NCBI RefSeq assembly: GCF_001238275.1
Contig: NZ_LGTB01000012.1
Location: forward strand, 62,001 to 126,000
Length of the DNA stretch: 64,000 bases
Reading direction: 5' to 3'
Source of the DNA: Bradyrhizobium viridifuturi
GTDB lineage: Bacteria > Pseudomonadota > Alphaproteobacteria > Rhizobiales > Xanthobacteraceae
The notes under the pieces are model-generated. The model did not search any database and had not been told where the DNA came from. It saw only the letters and a list, made by a program, of their open reading frames with translations. Within the stretch, counting starts at the first letter, position 1. Each line of letters starts with the position of its first letter. Both the position numbers and the translations under genes were made by a program. Shown one piece after another: positions 27,143 to 37,565 of the stretch.

Positions 27143-29638
27143 CTACTGCATGCCAGCCGAACTGCTGGTCGTGGAGGTCTGGGCGATCGTCCGCAGCCCG
27201 ATCTGGAACATGATCGCGTGGCTGAGGACGGGCGGCTGCGAACCGGCCTGGTAGGTATAGGACGTGACATAGTTGGCAGCCAACACGAAGCAGTCGTCCA
27301 CATAGCCCGCGCCCAAGGCATACTGGTTGATCTTGTTCGCTTCAAGGTCCCAGCGCGCCGCACCCTGGACCACCCAGTTCGACGCCACCTTGATCGAGCC
27401 GCTGGTAAGGATGCCCTCGCGGCGCGTCAGGTAGCCGAGTTCCGGCTGCGCTGCGTAGTCGCCATACGTCACGGCCACCGACCAGCGGTCGAAATTCGCG
27501 GCCGCCGTGGCCTCGAACCGATTGATGTTCCAGGTCGCCTCATCCATCCGCGTGCGGACGCTGAACGTATAGGTGCGGTTGGGCGAATAGGCGAGGCTCG
27601 CGACATAGTCCGAGCGCGGGTTCTGCAGACCGGAATCGACGCCGGTGTTGGTGACGTCGGCGACCGCGAACGAGTTCAGCCCGAACATCTGGTAGGACTG
27701 TCCGAACATCGCCTTGATGCTGCCGCCGCGATCGAACTGCGTGGTGGCCTGCACGCCGACATTGGCGCGGCTACCGCCTTCGACGCGGTCGTAGCCGGAG
27801 AACTTGTCGACCGAGAACAGGTTCGATGTGTCGAACACCAGGCTCTGCGCGTCCTCGTTCGGAAGCTTGCCGGCATTGGGTTCGTTCGGCCGGATGATGA
27901 CCTGCGCAATCGGCTCGACGGTGGTCGTGCCCCACGGCTGCACATTGATGAACGGGTAGCGGTATTCGAGGCCGACGGTCGGCATCAGGCGAACCGTCTG
28001 GGTGTCGCCGACCGGCAGGTAGTTGGAAACGCCCGGCTGGTTCGAGACGTCGGCGTTGATCGCATCGGCACGGATGCTGGCGAACGGCGTCCAAATCTGG
28101 CCCAACGGGTCGGTGTAGGACTTACGCCACTGCGCCTCGGCCGTCAGTCGGGTGTAGGTGCCCGGCATGCCGCGCAGCAGGCACTGCGACGGTGTGCGCG
28201 CCATCGGATCGGCCGATGTCGTCAGGCACAGGCTGTTGGTGTTGGCAGTCGTCGTGATCGGATCGAACACCGCGGTTTCGCGGGTCAGGTTGACGAAGTT
28301 CATCTTGTAGCTGAACTCGCCGCCCAGGATATTGCTGTTGATCACGTTGTTGTAGTCGATGACGGGCGCGACCACCGGGACCTGGTTCTGGTTACCCGAG
28401 TAGCTGAGATAATAGATCGCGCGCGCATCGAAGAAGCTGCGGTTGCCGACCCCGGTCAGATAGAGCTGCGAGATCGCTTCCGTCGGCAGCGACAGGAACG
28501 AACCGAACGGGTCCTTGTACTGGGCGAGCCGGTAGTCGGACATGAAGAAGTAGTCGGACAGCAGGACGCCGTCCCAGCCCCAGACCCATTTGTCGTTCAG
28601 CGCGAACTGGCCCTTGGTGTCGACGCCCCAGCGGAACTGGCGGTCGCCCGGCTGGCCGGCAAATTGTTTCTGGTCGAGCTGGTCGATGCCATAGAGCCGG
28701 ATCTGATAGGAGCCGTCCGCAAAGCGTTGGCGGAATTCGGTCTGCATCAGCACGCCCTGCTTGGACGTGATGCGCGGATTGAAGGTCGCGTCCATGTCAG
28801 GCGCGATCGCCCAATAATAGGGGATTTCGACGCCGTAGCCGAACGCCGTGTAGCTGGTGAAGCCCGGCATCAGGAAGCCGCTCTTGCGCTTCACGGTCGG
28901 ATCGGGCGTCGAGAAGTAGGGCAGATACGCCATCGGAACGCCGAAGAACTCGAGCTGGGCGTTCTCGAAATAGAGCATCTTCTCGGTCTGGTCATGGATG
29001 ATGCGCGCGCCCTTGACCTGCCAGAGCGGCGGCTTCTTCGGATCATCCTTACAGGGTGCGCAGGCGGTATAAACGCCGTTGTCGAACACCGTGTAATTGC
29101 CGCTCGACCGATCGGCGCGAGTCGCCGCCATGCGAGTCTGGTCCTCGGTGTCGACGCGCAGCGAATCGACGAAGCCGTCGCGGTAGTCGTCGCTGAGATC
29201 CAGGATGTTGGCGTAGGTGATCTTGCCTTCCGCATCGGTCATGCGGATGTTGCCTTCGGCATGAAGACGCTTGGTCTTCTGGTCGTAGATGACCTTGTCG
29301 GCCTCGACGCTGGTGCCGTTGTAGAACATCTGGACGTTGCCGACGGCCGAGATGCGCGAGTTGTTGTAGTCGTAATCGACCTCGGTCGCCTGAACGAGCA
29401 TCTGCCCGTCATTCTTGGCCGGCGGGCGGGGCGGCTTCGGCGGACGCGGATTGTAGGTGAACGCCTGCGCGGCGGCCGGCGTCGACGCGACGACGTCGAG
29501 CGCGCTGACCACGACGAACGCGGCGAGGAGAGCGGAAATCGAAACGCCAAACGCGGCCATGCGGCTCCGTTGACGGCGCAGGGCACTGCGCCGCCCGAAT
29601 GCAGGCGACATCAACTGGCGGGCGGCGACACTAGCCAC
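27143..29638 (-). CDS. lptD: LPS-assembly outer-membrane protein LptD
   Basis: 831 residues. An N-terminal signal region (hydrophobic 28-55, ending STPAAAQ) is followed by an OstA/LptA-like jellyroll (VQATEVDYDYNNSRISAVGN; IRMTDAEGKITYANIL in parts) and then a long beta-barrel rich in aromatic strands. It inserts LPS into the outer leaflet. A few cysteines (CAPCKDD near 192) may form the disulfide known from the family. The GTG at 29638 overlaps the lptG stop by one base; internal ATGs at codons 10 and 27 are possible alternatives. Confidence 0.94.
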   Translation of the reverse strand: MASVAARQLMSPAFGRRSALRRQRSRMAAFGVSISALLAAFVVVSALDVVASTPAAAQAFTYNPRPPKPPRPPAKNDGQMLVQATEVDYDYNNSRISAVGNVQMFYNGTSVEADKVIYDQKTKRLHAEGNIRMTDAEGKITYANILDLSDDYRDGFVDSLRVDTEDQTRMAATRADRSSGNYTVFDNGVYTACAPCKDDPKKPPLWQVKGARIIHDQTEKMLYFENAQLEFFGVPMAYLPYFSTPDPTVKRKSGFLMPGFTSYTAFGYGVEIPYYWAIAPDMDATFNPRITSKQGVLMQTEFRQRFADGSYQIRLYGIDQLDQKQFAGQPGDRQFRWGVDTKGQFALNDKWVWGWDGVLLSDYFFMSDYRLAQYKDPFGSFLSLPTEAISQLYLTGVGNRSFFDARAIYYLSYSGNQNQVPVVAPVIDYNNVINSNILGGEFSYKMNFVNLTRETAVFDPITTTANTNSLCLTTSADPMARTPSQCLLRGMPGTYTRLTAEAQWRKSYTDPLGQIWTPFASIRADAINADVSNQPGVSNYLPVGDTQTVRLMPTVGLEYRYPFINVQPWGTTTVEPIAQVIIRPNEPNAGKLPNEDAQSLVFDTSNLFSVDKFSGYDRVEGGSRANVGVQATTQFDRGGSIKAMFGQSYQMFGLNSFAVADVTNTGVDSGLQNPRSDYVASLAYSPNRTYTFSVRTRMDEATWNINRFEATAAANFDRWSVAVTYGDYAAQPELGYLTRREGILTSGSIKVASNWVVQGAARWDLEANKINQYALGAGYVDDCFVLAANYVTSYTYQAGSQPPVLSHAIMFQIGLRTIAQTSTTSSSAGMQ

Positions 29639-30734
29639 TACCCGTCCTCCTGGTACAGCAAGGCTAAGAAACCGGTGAGGCTACCCACGACGACGGGCAA
29701 CCACGCCGCAGCGATGGGATGCATCAACTCAGCCTTGCTCAAATCTTCAGTTACTTTCGACAGCACGTAGAGCAGAAAGCCTGCGCCCACGCCACTCAAA
29801 ACCATCTTCTGCACGCCGCCCATCCGAAAGAAGCGGAGGCTCACAGAAGCCGCCAACATCACCATCGCAGCCAGCAAAAACGGCTGTGCGATGAGCTTGT
29901 GATACTGCAAGCGATAGCCAGCGTCGCGAACCCTGAGCTCTCCGACGAGCGGATGTAGTTCGGCAGTTGCCAAAAGGACACAGTTTCGGGGGTGGAGAAA
30001 CTGTTGCGCACCTGTGCCGGGGTGAGAGTCGTGGTCAGATAGAAGGTGTCCTGATCCACCGGAGCCTTGTCGAGGGTGTATCGGCGTACTCCCGTGAACA
30101 CCCAGCGGCCTTCTTCGAGCGTCGCTTCGCGCGCCTCGATTCGCTCCTTGAACTGCAACGCCGTATCGAATCGGAACACCGTCAGGCCGGTCAGCCGCAC
30201 GCCCTGCTGCTCGCTGCGGGCCGCATTGATGATCGCCTGGCCCTCGTCATTGATCTGGTTGAGCCAGAAGCCCGACGCGTCCTGAATGCCGCCGCCCGGC
30301 GCCGAGCCGAACAGTTCTGCTTCCATCCGTTTCGAGAGCTCGCGCAGATTGGCCGACATCGGATTGTAGGCGGTGGTCGCAAAGATGCCGAGCACGATCG
30401 CGCTGGCCAGTGCCGGCGAGATGAATTGCCAGGCCGAGACGCCGGCGGCGCGCGCCACGACGAGCTCCAGCCGCCGCGACAACGCGAGATAGCAGGTCAT
30501 CGCGCCGATCAGCACGCAGAACGGCATCAGCTTTTCGAGCAGTTGCGGCACGCGGAACAGCGAGGTCTCGGCGACGGTGATGGCGGAGGCGCCGACGAGG
30601 CCGGACGTCTTGCGCACCATCTCGATGTAATCGACCAGCACGAGCAGCACGAAGATGCCCGCGAACACGCCGACCGCCGCGATCACGAATCGGCCGGCGA
30701 AATAGCGCCCGAGCGTATTTGTGACCATGCTCAT
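29638..30734 (-). CDS. lptG: LPS export permease LptG, frameshift near 29921
   Basis: Inner-membrane half of the LptB2FG exporter. The first frame starts MSMVTNTLGRYFAGRF and contains the periplasmic jellyroll. After ESSGFATL it leaves frame, and the next frame continues AGYRLQYHKLIAQPFLLAAMV with the last three membrane helices to the stop at 29638. One restored base (ATAGYRL) joins them, and the 1097-base span is 2 mod 3. It overlaps lptF by 4 bases. Essential in LPS-dependent bacteria, so sequence error is favoured. Confidence 0.92.
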
Positions 30735-31897
30735 GCGGTTGCCGGCCTCCGGAACAGCCGCGCAATGCGCTCGTTGTTCCTGTTGATGGCTTCCAGCAGC
30801 CGCGGCGGCGGCTCGACGACGACGCCGCCGATAATCATCCAGAGGCCGATGCCGATGCCGGCGAACAGCATCAGATATTGCACCAGTGCCGCGATCGGCG
30901 TCTTCACCGCCATCACCGAGCAGGCGAATCCGACCATGCGCAGGCCGAACACCGCAAACACCGAGCCACCGATCGAGAAGTTGCGGCTTTGCCGCGTGGT
31001 GCGCGGCGCGCCGAGGAAGGCAAAGGTGAGGGCCGCGAACGCAAACGGATAGATCGGCGCCATGAAGCGATCATGCAGCTCCGCGAAGAACTGGCCTGAC
31101 AGCTGCTGATAGGTCTGATCGTGCTCGTCCGGCCACATCAGCTCCCACAGGTAGCGCTCGCGAATTCCGAGCGTGACGTCGCGCCCTTGCGAGAATTTCG
31201 ACATGTCGAACGCATAGCGCTGAAACACCACCAGCGTCGGATCGCGCTTGCCGACCTCGAATCGCTCGAGATTGCCGTCCTCCAGCACCAGATATGAGCC
31301 GCTTTCGTTCTTCAGCACGGTGCCGTGGTCGGCGACGATAGTGACGCGCTGCTGCGGATCGCGGCGATCGTCGACGAAGACGCCGCCGAGTACGCCACCG
31401 GGCAGGCGCTCGCGGATTCGAATCGTCAGGTTCTGGTCGAGCTGGGCGAAGCGGCCGGGCTGCAGGATGTTGGTCAGGACGTCGGCGGTGATCTCGGCAT
31501 CCCACTGCTTGATCCGGCGCATGCCGTCGGGGGCGAGATAGGCGCCGATGAAGGCGACCAGCGCCGCGACCACACAGGTGGCATAGAAGAACGGGTAGAA
31601 CAGCCGGAACGGCGAGAAGCCGGCAGCGTTCATCACGATGATCTCGGAATCGGTCGCGAGCTTGTTCAGTGTGTGCGAGATCGCGATCATCAGCGCGATC
31701 GGGGCGATGATCAGCACGAGGGCAGGGATCACGAGCCCGGTGATGCCGAGGAAGGTGAGGATGGTCTGACCCTGGCTGGTCATCAGGTCGATGCCGCGCA
31801 ACGCCTGGGTAATCCAGATCACCCCGGTGAGGCTGACCAGGACAAGCGCAAACGACGCCAGCGTCGTTTTGAAGATGTACTTGTCGACCGACCCCAT
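30731..31897 (-). CDS. lptF: LPS export permease LptF
   Basis: 388 residues from the ATG at 31897 (MGSVDKYIFKTTLASF). The 37 upstream codons of the open frame are Arg-rich and reject a longer start. The six-helix YjgP/YjgQ layout is visible: three N-terminal helices, a periplasmic domain (about 105-275) and three C-terminal helices. It heads lptF-lptG-lptD-surA-pdxA-rsmA and is divergent from pepA. Confidence 0.93.
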   Translation of the reverse strand: MGSVDKYIFKTTLASFALVLVSLTGVIWITQALRGIDLMTSQGQTILTFLGITGLVIPALVLIIAPIALMIAISHTLNKLATDSEIIVMNAAGFSPFRLFYPFFYATCVVAALVAFIGAYLAPDGMRRIKQWDAEITADVLTNILQPGRFAQLDQNLTIRIRERLPGGVLGGVFVDDRRDPQQRVTIVADHGTVLKNESGSYLVLEDGNLERFEVGKRDPTLVVFQRYAFDMSKFSQGRDVTLGIRERYLWELMWPDEHDQTYQQLSGQFFAELHDRFMAPIYPFAFAALTFAFLGAPRTTRQSRNFSIGGSVFAVFGLRMVGFACSVMAVKTPIAALVQYLMLFAGIGIGLWMIIGGVVVEPPPRLLEAINRNNERIARLFRRPATA

Positions 31898-32268
31898 CGC
31901 TACCGCACGACCCCTACGTCCCCCTTCGCGCAACCAAACGCACGGCTTTCGACCAATCCCGTCAACCCGGGTTCCCCTATGGTCGAGCCGCGGATCCGTC
32001 CGGCTCACTCACTGTTCACAGTCTCACTACCATCCCTTTGATCCGTCAACAAAATGGCCGCGCCAAGGCGCGCTTAATTTATGGTTAATTAATCGCTTTT
32101 GTGGCCTTCCGGCCACTCCGGCGCTTGGCAGCGGCGCAGCCGGCAGGTCATAGTGTGTCACAAGCCCGGTCCGGGGACGTTCCGGACCGCCATCGCAATG
32201 CTCACCCCCGCGTGCCGAAAGGACCGCCTCAGGTCCGAGCAACACCCTGAGTTCTGGAGGATTTTCCT
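31898..32268. promoter_or_regulatory. Divergent promoter region lptF / pepA
   Basis: 371 bases between divergent genes, with no gene of its own. The AT-rich centre (32070-32100) holds the CtrA-like box listed separately. Transcription of the LPS-export operon and of pepA must start in here, but no unambiguous -35/-10 pair is seen. Confidence 0.5.
32074..32088. promoter_or_regulatory. CtrA-like box
   Basis: TTAA-N7-TTAA on the plus strand; read on the minus strand it is TTAACCATAAATTAA, matching the full CtrA consensus with the TTAACCAT half. It lies about 180 bases before both lptF and pepA. It would link LPS export to the cell cycle; binding is inferred. Confidence 0.5.
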
Positions 32269-33771
32269 ATGTCCGACGCCGTCAAGGTCGGCTTTGTCCC
32301 GTTCTCCGCGTCCGCTCGCGGCATCCTGGTCGCCTTTTGCGACGAGCAATTGAAGTTGGGGACTGCCACAAAGAAGGTGCTGGGAGCCGCCGCGGAGACG
32401 GTCAAGCGGGCTGCCGCCGCCAACCAGTTCAAGGGCAAGAGTGGGGCAGCCCTGGACATCCTGGCGCCGGAGGGAATCAAGGTCGATCGGCTGATCGTGA
32501 TCGGCACCGGAAAGGCGGCCGACCTCAAGGAGAAGGATCTTCTCAAATTCGGCGGCGTGGCGGCCGGCAAGCTCAATGCCGGCAGCGCCGCGATGACCGT
32601 CCTCGCGGAACTGCCCGATGCTGCAATGACCGGCGCCCAGGCTGCCACGATTGCCACCGGCATCCGCCTGCGCGCCTACAAGTTCGATCGTTACAAGACC
32701 AAGAAGAAGGACGGCGATGACGGCACCGTGCGGGCCGAGGTCTCGATCGCGGTCGACGACGTCGCGTCTGCAAAGAAGGCGTTCGCGCCGGAATCGTCGA
32801 TCGTCGACGGCGTCAATCTCGCGCGTGAGCTCGTCAACGAGCCGCCGAACGTGCTGTACCCCGAGGAGTTCGCGCGCCGCGCCAGCCAGCTCCGCAAGCT
32901 CGGCGTCACCGTCGAGGTCCTTGACGTCAAGGCGATGACCAAGCTCGGCATGGGCGCGCTGCTCGGCGTCGGGCAGGGCTCGGTACGGCCCAGCCGCACC
33001 GTGATCATGCGCTGGAACGGCGGAAAGAAGAGCGAGGCGCCGGTCGCGTTCGTTGGCAAGGGCGTCTGCTTCGACACCGGCGGTATCTCGATCAAGTCGG
33101 CCGGCGGCATGGAGGATATGAAGGGCGACATGGGCGGCGCGGCCTGCGTGGTCGGGCTGATGCACGCGCTTGCCGCGCGCAAGGCCCGCGTCAACGCGGT
33201 CGGCGCCATCGGTGTTGTCGAGAACATGCCCGACGGCAATGCGCAGCGTCCCGGCGACATCGTCACCTCGATGTCCGGCCAGACCATCGAGATCATCAAC
33301 ACCGACGCCGAGGGGCGTCTCGTGCTCGCCGACGTGCTCTGGTACGTCGCCAAGAAGTGCAAGCCGAAGTTCATGGTCGATCTCGCGACGCTGACCGGCG
33401 CGATCATGGTCGCGCTCGGCACTGATCACGCCGGCCTGTTCTCCAACAATGACGAGCTCGCCGAGCGCCTCGCGAAGGTCGGCCTGGAGACCGGGGAGAA
33501 GGTGTGGCGTATGCCGCTCGGTCCCGAATACGACAAGCAGATCGACTCGCAATTCGCCGACATGAAGAACACCGGCGGCCGCAACGGCGGCTCGATCACC
33601 GCAGCGCAATTCCTGCAGCGCTTCGTCGACGGCACGCCCTGGGCCCATCTCGACATCGCCGGCACCGCGATGGGCGCGCCGAAGACCGAGATCAATCAGA
33701 GCTGGGGTTCGGGTTACGGCGTCCGGCTGCTCGATCGGCTGGTTTCCGAGTATTACGAAGCCAGGAAGTAA
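32269..33771 (+). CDS. pepA: Leucyl aminopeptidase (M17)
   Basis: 500 residues. An N-terminal macro-like domain precedes the M17 catalytic domain. Metal and active-site motifs seen are [24 protein letters not shown] and [12 protein letters not shown]. It removes N-terminal residues from peptides and in some bacteria binds DNA. It is first in a plus-strand run with holC. Confidence 0.96.
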   Translation: MSDAVKVGFVPFSASARGILVAFCDEQLKLGTATKKVLGAAAETVKRAAAANQFKGKSGAALDILAPEGIKVDRLIVIGTGKAADLKEKDLLKFGGVAAGKLNAGSAAMTVLAELPDAAMTGAQAATIATGIRLRAYKFDRYKTKKKDGDDGTVRAEVSIAVDDVASAKKAFAPESSIVDGVNLARELVNEPPNVLYPEEFARRASQLRKLGVTVEVLDVKAMTKLGMGALLGVGQGSVRPSRTVIMRWNGGKKSEAPVAFVGKGVCFDTGGISIKSAGGMEDMKGDMGGAACVVGLMHALAARKARVNAVGAIGVVENMPDGNAQRPGDIVTSMSGQTIEIINTDAEGRLVLADVLWYVAKKCKPKFMVDLATLTGAIMVALGTDHAGLFSNNDELAERLAKVGLETGEKVWRMPLGPEYDKQIDSQFADMKNTGGRNGGSITAAQFLQRFVDGTPWAHLDIAGTAMGAPKTEINQSWGSGYGVRLLDRLVSEYYEARK

Positions 33772-33789
33772 GAGAGTGTCGGCCCGCGC

Positions 33790-34242
33790 ATGACCGAGGT
33801 TCTGTTCTACCATCTGCAGAACATGACGCTGGAGAGCGTGTTGCCGCCGCTGCTCGAGAAATCGCTCGAGCGCGGCTGGCGGGTGGTCGTGCAATCGACG
33901 TCACAGGAGCGCGCCGAGGCGCTCGACGCGCATCTGTGGACCTACAGCGACGATTCGTTCCTGCCGCACGCCAGTGCGCGCGTTGCCGATGCGCAGGACC
34001 AGCCCATCCTCCTGTCGATCGAGGAAGATAATCCGAACCGGGCCAACGTCCGTTTCCTGGTCGACAACGCGGCGCTGCCGGCCGACTGCGACAGCTACGA
34101 GCGGGTGGTCCTCGTGTTCAACGGCGACGATCCCGACGCCGTGGCCGCGGCGAGGGCGAGCTGGACCGCCTGCAAGTCACGGGGCTTCGAGGTCACCTAT
34201 TGGCAGACCGACGAGCGGGGACGTTGGCAGCGGCGCCAATAG
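33790..34242 (+). CDS. holC: DNA polymerase III subunit chi
   Basis: 150 residues beginning MTEVLFYHLQNMTLESVLPPLL, with SQERAEALDAHLWTY, SFLPH and the C-terminal GFEVTYWQTDERGRW. Chi ties the clamp loader to SSB. It lies 18 bases after pepA, the widely conserved order. Confidence 0.93.
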   Translation: MTEVLFYHLQNMTLESVLPPLLEKSLERGWRVVVQSTSQERAEALDAHLWTYSDDSFLPHASARVADAQDQPILLSIEEDNPNRANVRFLVDNAALPADCDSYERVVLVFNGDDPDAVAAARASWTACKSRGFEVTYWQTDERGRWQRRQ

Positions 34243-34345
34243 CGATATCGACTAATTAATGATAATTCGACGTTTCCCGGGGCGGGTCACGGTCATGCCG
34301 CAAAGTGATGTTCGGACAACCCCTTAGGTAGAGGGGTTAGGAGCC

Positions 34346-34915
34346 TTGTCGATCGTGCGAGACGGAACATTCAGTCGGAAGTCGTTGCTGGCCTTGCTGG
34401 TGCTTGCACCTGGCCTTGCCGGTTGCTCGAGCGCGTCCGACATTTTCTCGCGCGACGCCGACTGGTTCTCGCGGCCCGGACGGGTGTTCATCCGCAACAT
34501 CTCGATCGAATCGCCGCCGCTCACGCCGGACAAGCCGGTCACCAATGACGACCTCGTCAGCGCCGACGGCAGCTGTCCAGGCATGGCGCCCCCACCGGGC
34601 GCTGCCGATGCGAATGCACAGGCCGGCGGTGCACCGCCGCCGCAGCCGACCGGCGGCAGTGTCGCGCTTGGTCACACCGAATGCGACGTCGTGCGCGGCA
34701 TCGGCGCCCCCGATAGCGTGAACCTGTCGAACGGACCTGGCGGCGAACGCGTCGCGGTCGTGACCTGGTCGCGTGGCGCACGCGCCGGCATCTATACGTT
34801 CTCCGGCGGGCGCCTTACGTCCGTCGAACGCGGCCCCGATGCTGCGCCGGAGCCGAAGGTCGCGAAGCCGGCGAAGAAGAAGCCGAAGAAGCCGGCGCCA
34901 ACCTCGAACGGTTGA
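34346..34915 (+). CDS. Outer-membrane lipoprotein, BamE/SmpA-like
   Basis: 189 residues. The TTG start at 34346 is chosen because TAGGAG lies just upstream and the frame gives a lipoprotein signal with lipobox LAGC (Cys26). A Pro/Gly linker precedes a small C-terminal fold (about 105-165: GHTECDVVRGIGAPDSVNL; AVVTWSRGARAGIYTFSGGRL) that resembles the BamE/OmlA pattern of a C-terminal sheet. A Lys/Pro tail ends the protein. BamE would stabilise the BAM complex; the assignment is by pattern only. Confidence 0.6.
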   Translation: MSIVRDGTFSRKSLLALLVLAPGLAGCSSASDIFSRDADWFSRPGRVFIRNISIESPPLTPDKPVTNDDLVSADGSCPGMAPPPGAADANAQAGGAPPPQPTGGSVALGHTECDVVRGIGAPDSVNLSNGPGGERVAVVTWSRGARAGIYTFSGGRLTSVERGPDAAPEPKVAKPAKKKPKKPAPTSNG

Positions 34916-34999
34916 GCCGTTTTTGCCGCAGCGGCAGGTCGATGCTTGCATGCGCGGGCGTGACACCGGAAGGATGAGAGCCCACGCTTTTCACCACAC

Positions 35000-35140
35000 G
35001 TCGTCCCAGCCTAGTGCGCAATTACGCACGGGAGCAGGGACCCATACCCCGCGGCGGATGCGGCTGACGGGACTCGTCGTTCGACGATCGCGCAACAGTG
35101 ACCATCGGTGATTATGGGTCCCTGCTTTCGCAGGGACGAC
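35000..35140. repeat. Intergenic inverted repeat, copy 2 of the 813-934 family
   Basis: The right end (GGGTCCCTGCTTTCGCAGGG) is identical to that of copy 1, and the interior shares GCGGCGGAT and GGGACTCGTCGTTCG. The left arm is degraded (GGAGCAGGGACCCAT preserved). It lies between converging genes, 35 bases from the ABC-F stop. Confidence 0.85.
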
Positions 35141-35174
35141 ACCGAACATGCGGCTCCGCCCGGTGGATCATGCT

Positions 35175-37038
35175 CTAGTTCGCGGCCTGGTCGAGTTCGG
35201 CGCTGGCCTCCAGCCACTCTTCCTCGGCGCGTTGCAGCGCGCTCTCGGCACCGGCGCGCGCTTGGTCAGCTGCGCAGCCTGCTTGGGATCGCGGGTAAAG
35301 ATATCGGGCAGCGCGAGCGCGGTATCGATCTTGGCGATGATGCCGTTGATGCGCTCGATCTCGGACTCGGCTTGCGTCACCCGCTGGCGGGGTGAGGCGC
35401 GCCTTTCATTGCGAATGCGCTCGGGCTTTGCGGCGATCTCCTTGGCGCGCTCGCGCGAGGCGGTCCGTCCGTCATTGGCCGACAGGATCATGCGGCGATA
35501 CTCGTCGAGATCGCCGTCATAGGCCGTCACGGTCTGGTTCGCCACGACCCACAACCGGTCGGCGCAGGCTTCGATCAGATAGCGATCGTGCGAGACCATG
35601 ATGATGGCGCCGGGGAATTCGTTGATCGCCTCCGCCAGCGCCGCGCGGCTGTCGATATCGAGATGGTTGGTCGGCTCGTCGAGGATGATCATGTTCGGGC
35701 CGTAGAACGTGGCAAGCCCGAGCAGCAGCCGCGCCTTCTCGCCGCCCGACAGGCTCCGCACCAGCGTGTCGCCGGCCTTGCCGGAGAAGCCGATCGCGCC
35801 GACCCGGCCGCGCACCTTGCTCTCCGGCGCCTCGGGCATCAGCTTGCGGATGTGATCATAGGGCGAGCCGTCGAGATTGAGCTCGTCGACCTGGTGCTGG
35901 GCGAAATAGCCGACCGAGAGCTTGTCGGCCTTGGTGATCCTGCCCGAGAACGGCGCGAGCTTGCCCGCCAACAGCTTGACCAGCGTCGACTTGCCGTTGC
36001 CGTTGGAGCCGAGCAGCGCGATGCGGTCGTCGCTATCGACGCGCAGCGTCACGCGATTGAGCACCGGCTTGCCCGGCTCGTAGCCGACCGAGACGTCATC
36101 GACCGCGATGATCGGCGGCGACAGCAGCTTCTCGGGCGCCGGGAACGAGATCTCGTGACGTCCTGGGTCACCAGTGCGGTGATCGGCTTCATCCGTTCCA
36201 GCATCTTCACGCGCGACTGCGCCTGGCGGGCCTTGGAGGCCTTGGCCTTGAAGCGGTCGACGAAATCCTGCAGGCGCTTGCGCTCATCGGCCTGCCGCTT
36301 GGCGTGCTTCGCGTCGAGCAGCTCGCGCGCGGCGCGCTGTTCCTCGAACGAGGAGTAGGTGCCCTTGTAGAGCGTCAGCTTGCCGCGATCGAGATGCAGG
36401 ATCTGATCGACCGAGGTGTCGAGCAGATCGCGGTCGTGGCTAATCACGATCACTGTGCGCGGATAGTTGGCGAGATGGTTCTCGAGCCACAGCGTGCCTT
36501 CGAGATCGAGATAGTTGGTCGGTTCGTCCAGCAGCAGGAGATCGGGCGCGGAGAACAGCGTCGCCGCCAGCGCCACGCGCATGCGCCAGCCGCCGGAAAA
36601 TTCCGCGCAGGGCCGCGCCTGGTCTGACGTCGAGAAGCCGAGGCCGGAGAGGATCGCCGCGGCGCGGGCGGGAGCGGAGTGGGCGTCGATGTCGACCAGC
36701 CGGGTCTGGATCTCGGCGATCCGATGCGGATCGTGCGCGGTCTCGGCCTCGCGCAACAGCGCGTCGCGCTCGAGATCGGCCTTCAGGACGACGTTGATCA
36801 GACTTTCCGGCCCGTCCGGCGCTTCCTGCGCGAGGCTGCCGATCCGCCAGCGCGGCGGCAGCGTGATGCTGCCGCTCTCGGTCGGGAGGTCGCCGCGGAT
36901 GGCATGAAACAGCGTCGATTTGCCGACGCCGTTGCGGCCGACAAATCCGACGCGGGCTCCGGGCACAATTTGCACAGAACTGTGATCAATCAGCAGCCGT
37001 CCGGCGATCCGGACCGAGATGTCAGTGATGGAGAGCAT
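35175..37038 (-). CDS. ABC-F family ATPase, two frameshifts (near 36154 and 35261)
   Basis: Soluble double-ATPase of the Uup/YheS type, without membrane domains, that acts on ribosomes. The first domain has GRNGVGKSTLF, EFSGGWRMRVALA and LLLLDEPTNYLD; the second has GSNGNGKSTLV, LSGGEKARLLLG and DEPTNHLD. The frame breaks after ALVTQDVT (next frame: ISFPAPEKLLSPP) and again after QLTK (next frame: ARAGAESALQRAEEEW, ending ELDQAAN at 35175). The span of 1864 bases is 1 mod 3, as two lost bases require. The linker region is the usual charged coiled coil. Confidence 0.9.
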
Positions 37039-37146
37039 GCAGCGTTGTCACCGGACCCGCTGCCAAACGCAACCCGTCTGTTGGTAAAATCTGTCCGGGC
37101 GACGGCCCCGAAAGAGCGTTTGGGCTGCCGGTCAGCCCAAAGCCAA

Positions 37147-37329
37147 CTAGTGATGATCGCCTTCCCGTCGTTGCATCTCGTCGAGAAGCTGTTGCAGGCG
37201 GGACGACAGCGCGGGCTCCGGCCGCATGCTCTGCTGAAGCCGTTCACCCACGGCATCGCAGATGTAACGGCAGGTCTTGTGGTCGATCTGATCGGCGTCG
37301 TTGTCGATCTTGGTCATTGTCATCGTCAT
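37147..37329 (-). CDS. Small conserved-looking acidic/polar protein, 60 residues
   Basis: Reads MTKIDNDADQIDHKTCRYIC after a short MTMT start, then GERLQQSMRPEPALSSRLQQLLDEMQ, a likely amphipathic helix, ending EGDHH. GC-rich third positions and a GAGAG site before the ATG support coding. No signal peptide or membrane segment; no family recognised. Start may be at the third Met. Confidence 0.6.
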   Translation of the reverse strand: MTMTMTKIDNDADQIDHKTCRYICDAVGERLQQSMRPEPALSSRLQQLLDEMQRREGDHH

Positions 37330-37497
37330 GGCTGGTCTCTCGGCAGATCTCTTGGATGTTTCTTGGCGAGTTCCACCTCGCGTGTTCGGCCAATGCTCGC
37401 CATGACAAGTCGCGACCCCGAATTTGGTTTCCGTTCTGCCTTACTCTCGCCTTCAGGTGGTGGGGCGCGTGGCGCCGCCGGGTTCCCAGGTGGACAC

Positions 37498-37526
37498 GAA
37501 AAAAGCCCCGGCGCGAGGCCGGGGCT
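37498..37526 (-). terminator. Rho-independent terminator of the small secreted protein
   Basis: On the minus strand AGCCCCGGC-loop-GCCGGGGCT followed by six T. It lies 40 bases after the stop of the 37566-37832 gene. Confidence 0.85.
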
Positions 37527-37565
37527 GAGGTCAGTCAGGGGAGCAGGCGATAGAGACCAGATGGA

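Noticed and set aside
26069..29770. 1233-codon open frame on the plus strand opposite surA and lptD
   Set aside because: Pure antisense shadow of lptD/surA in high-GC DNA; no domain, signal peptide or ribosome site.
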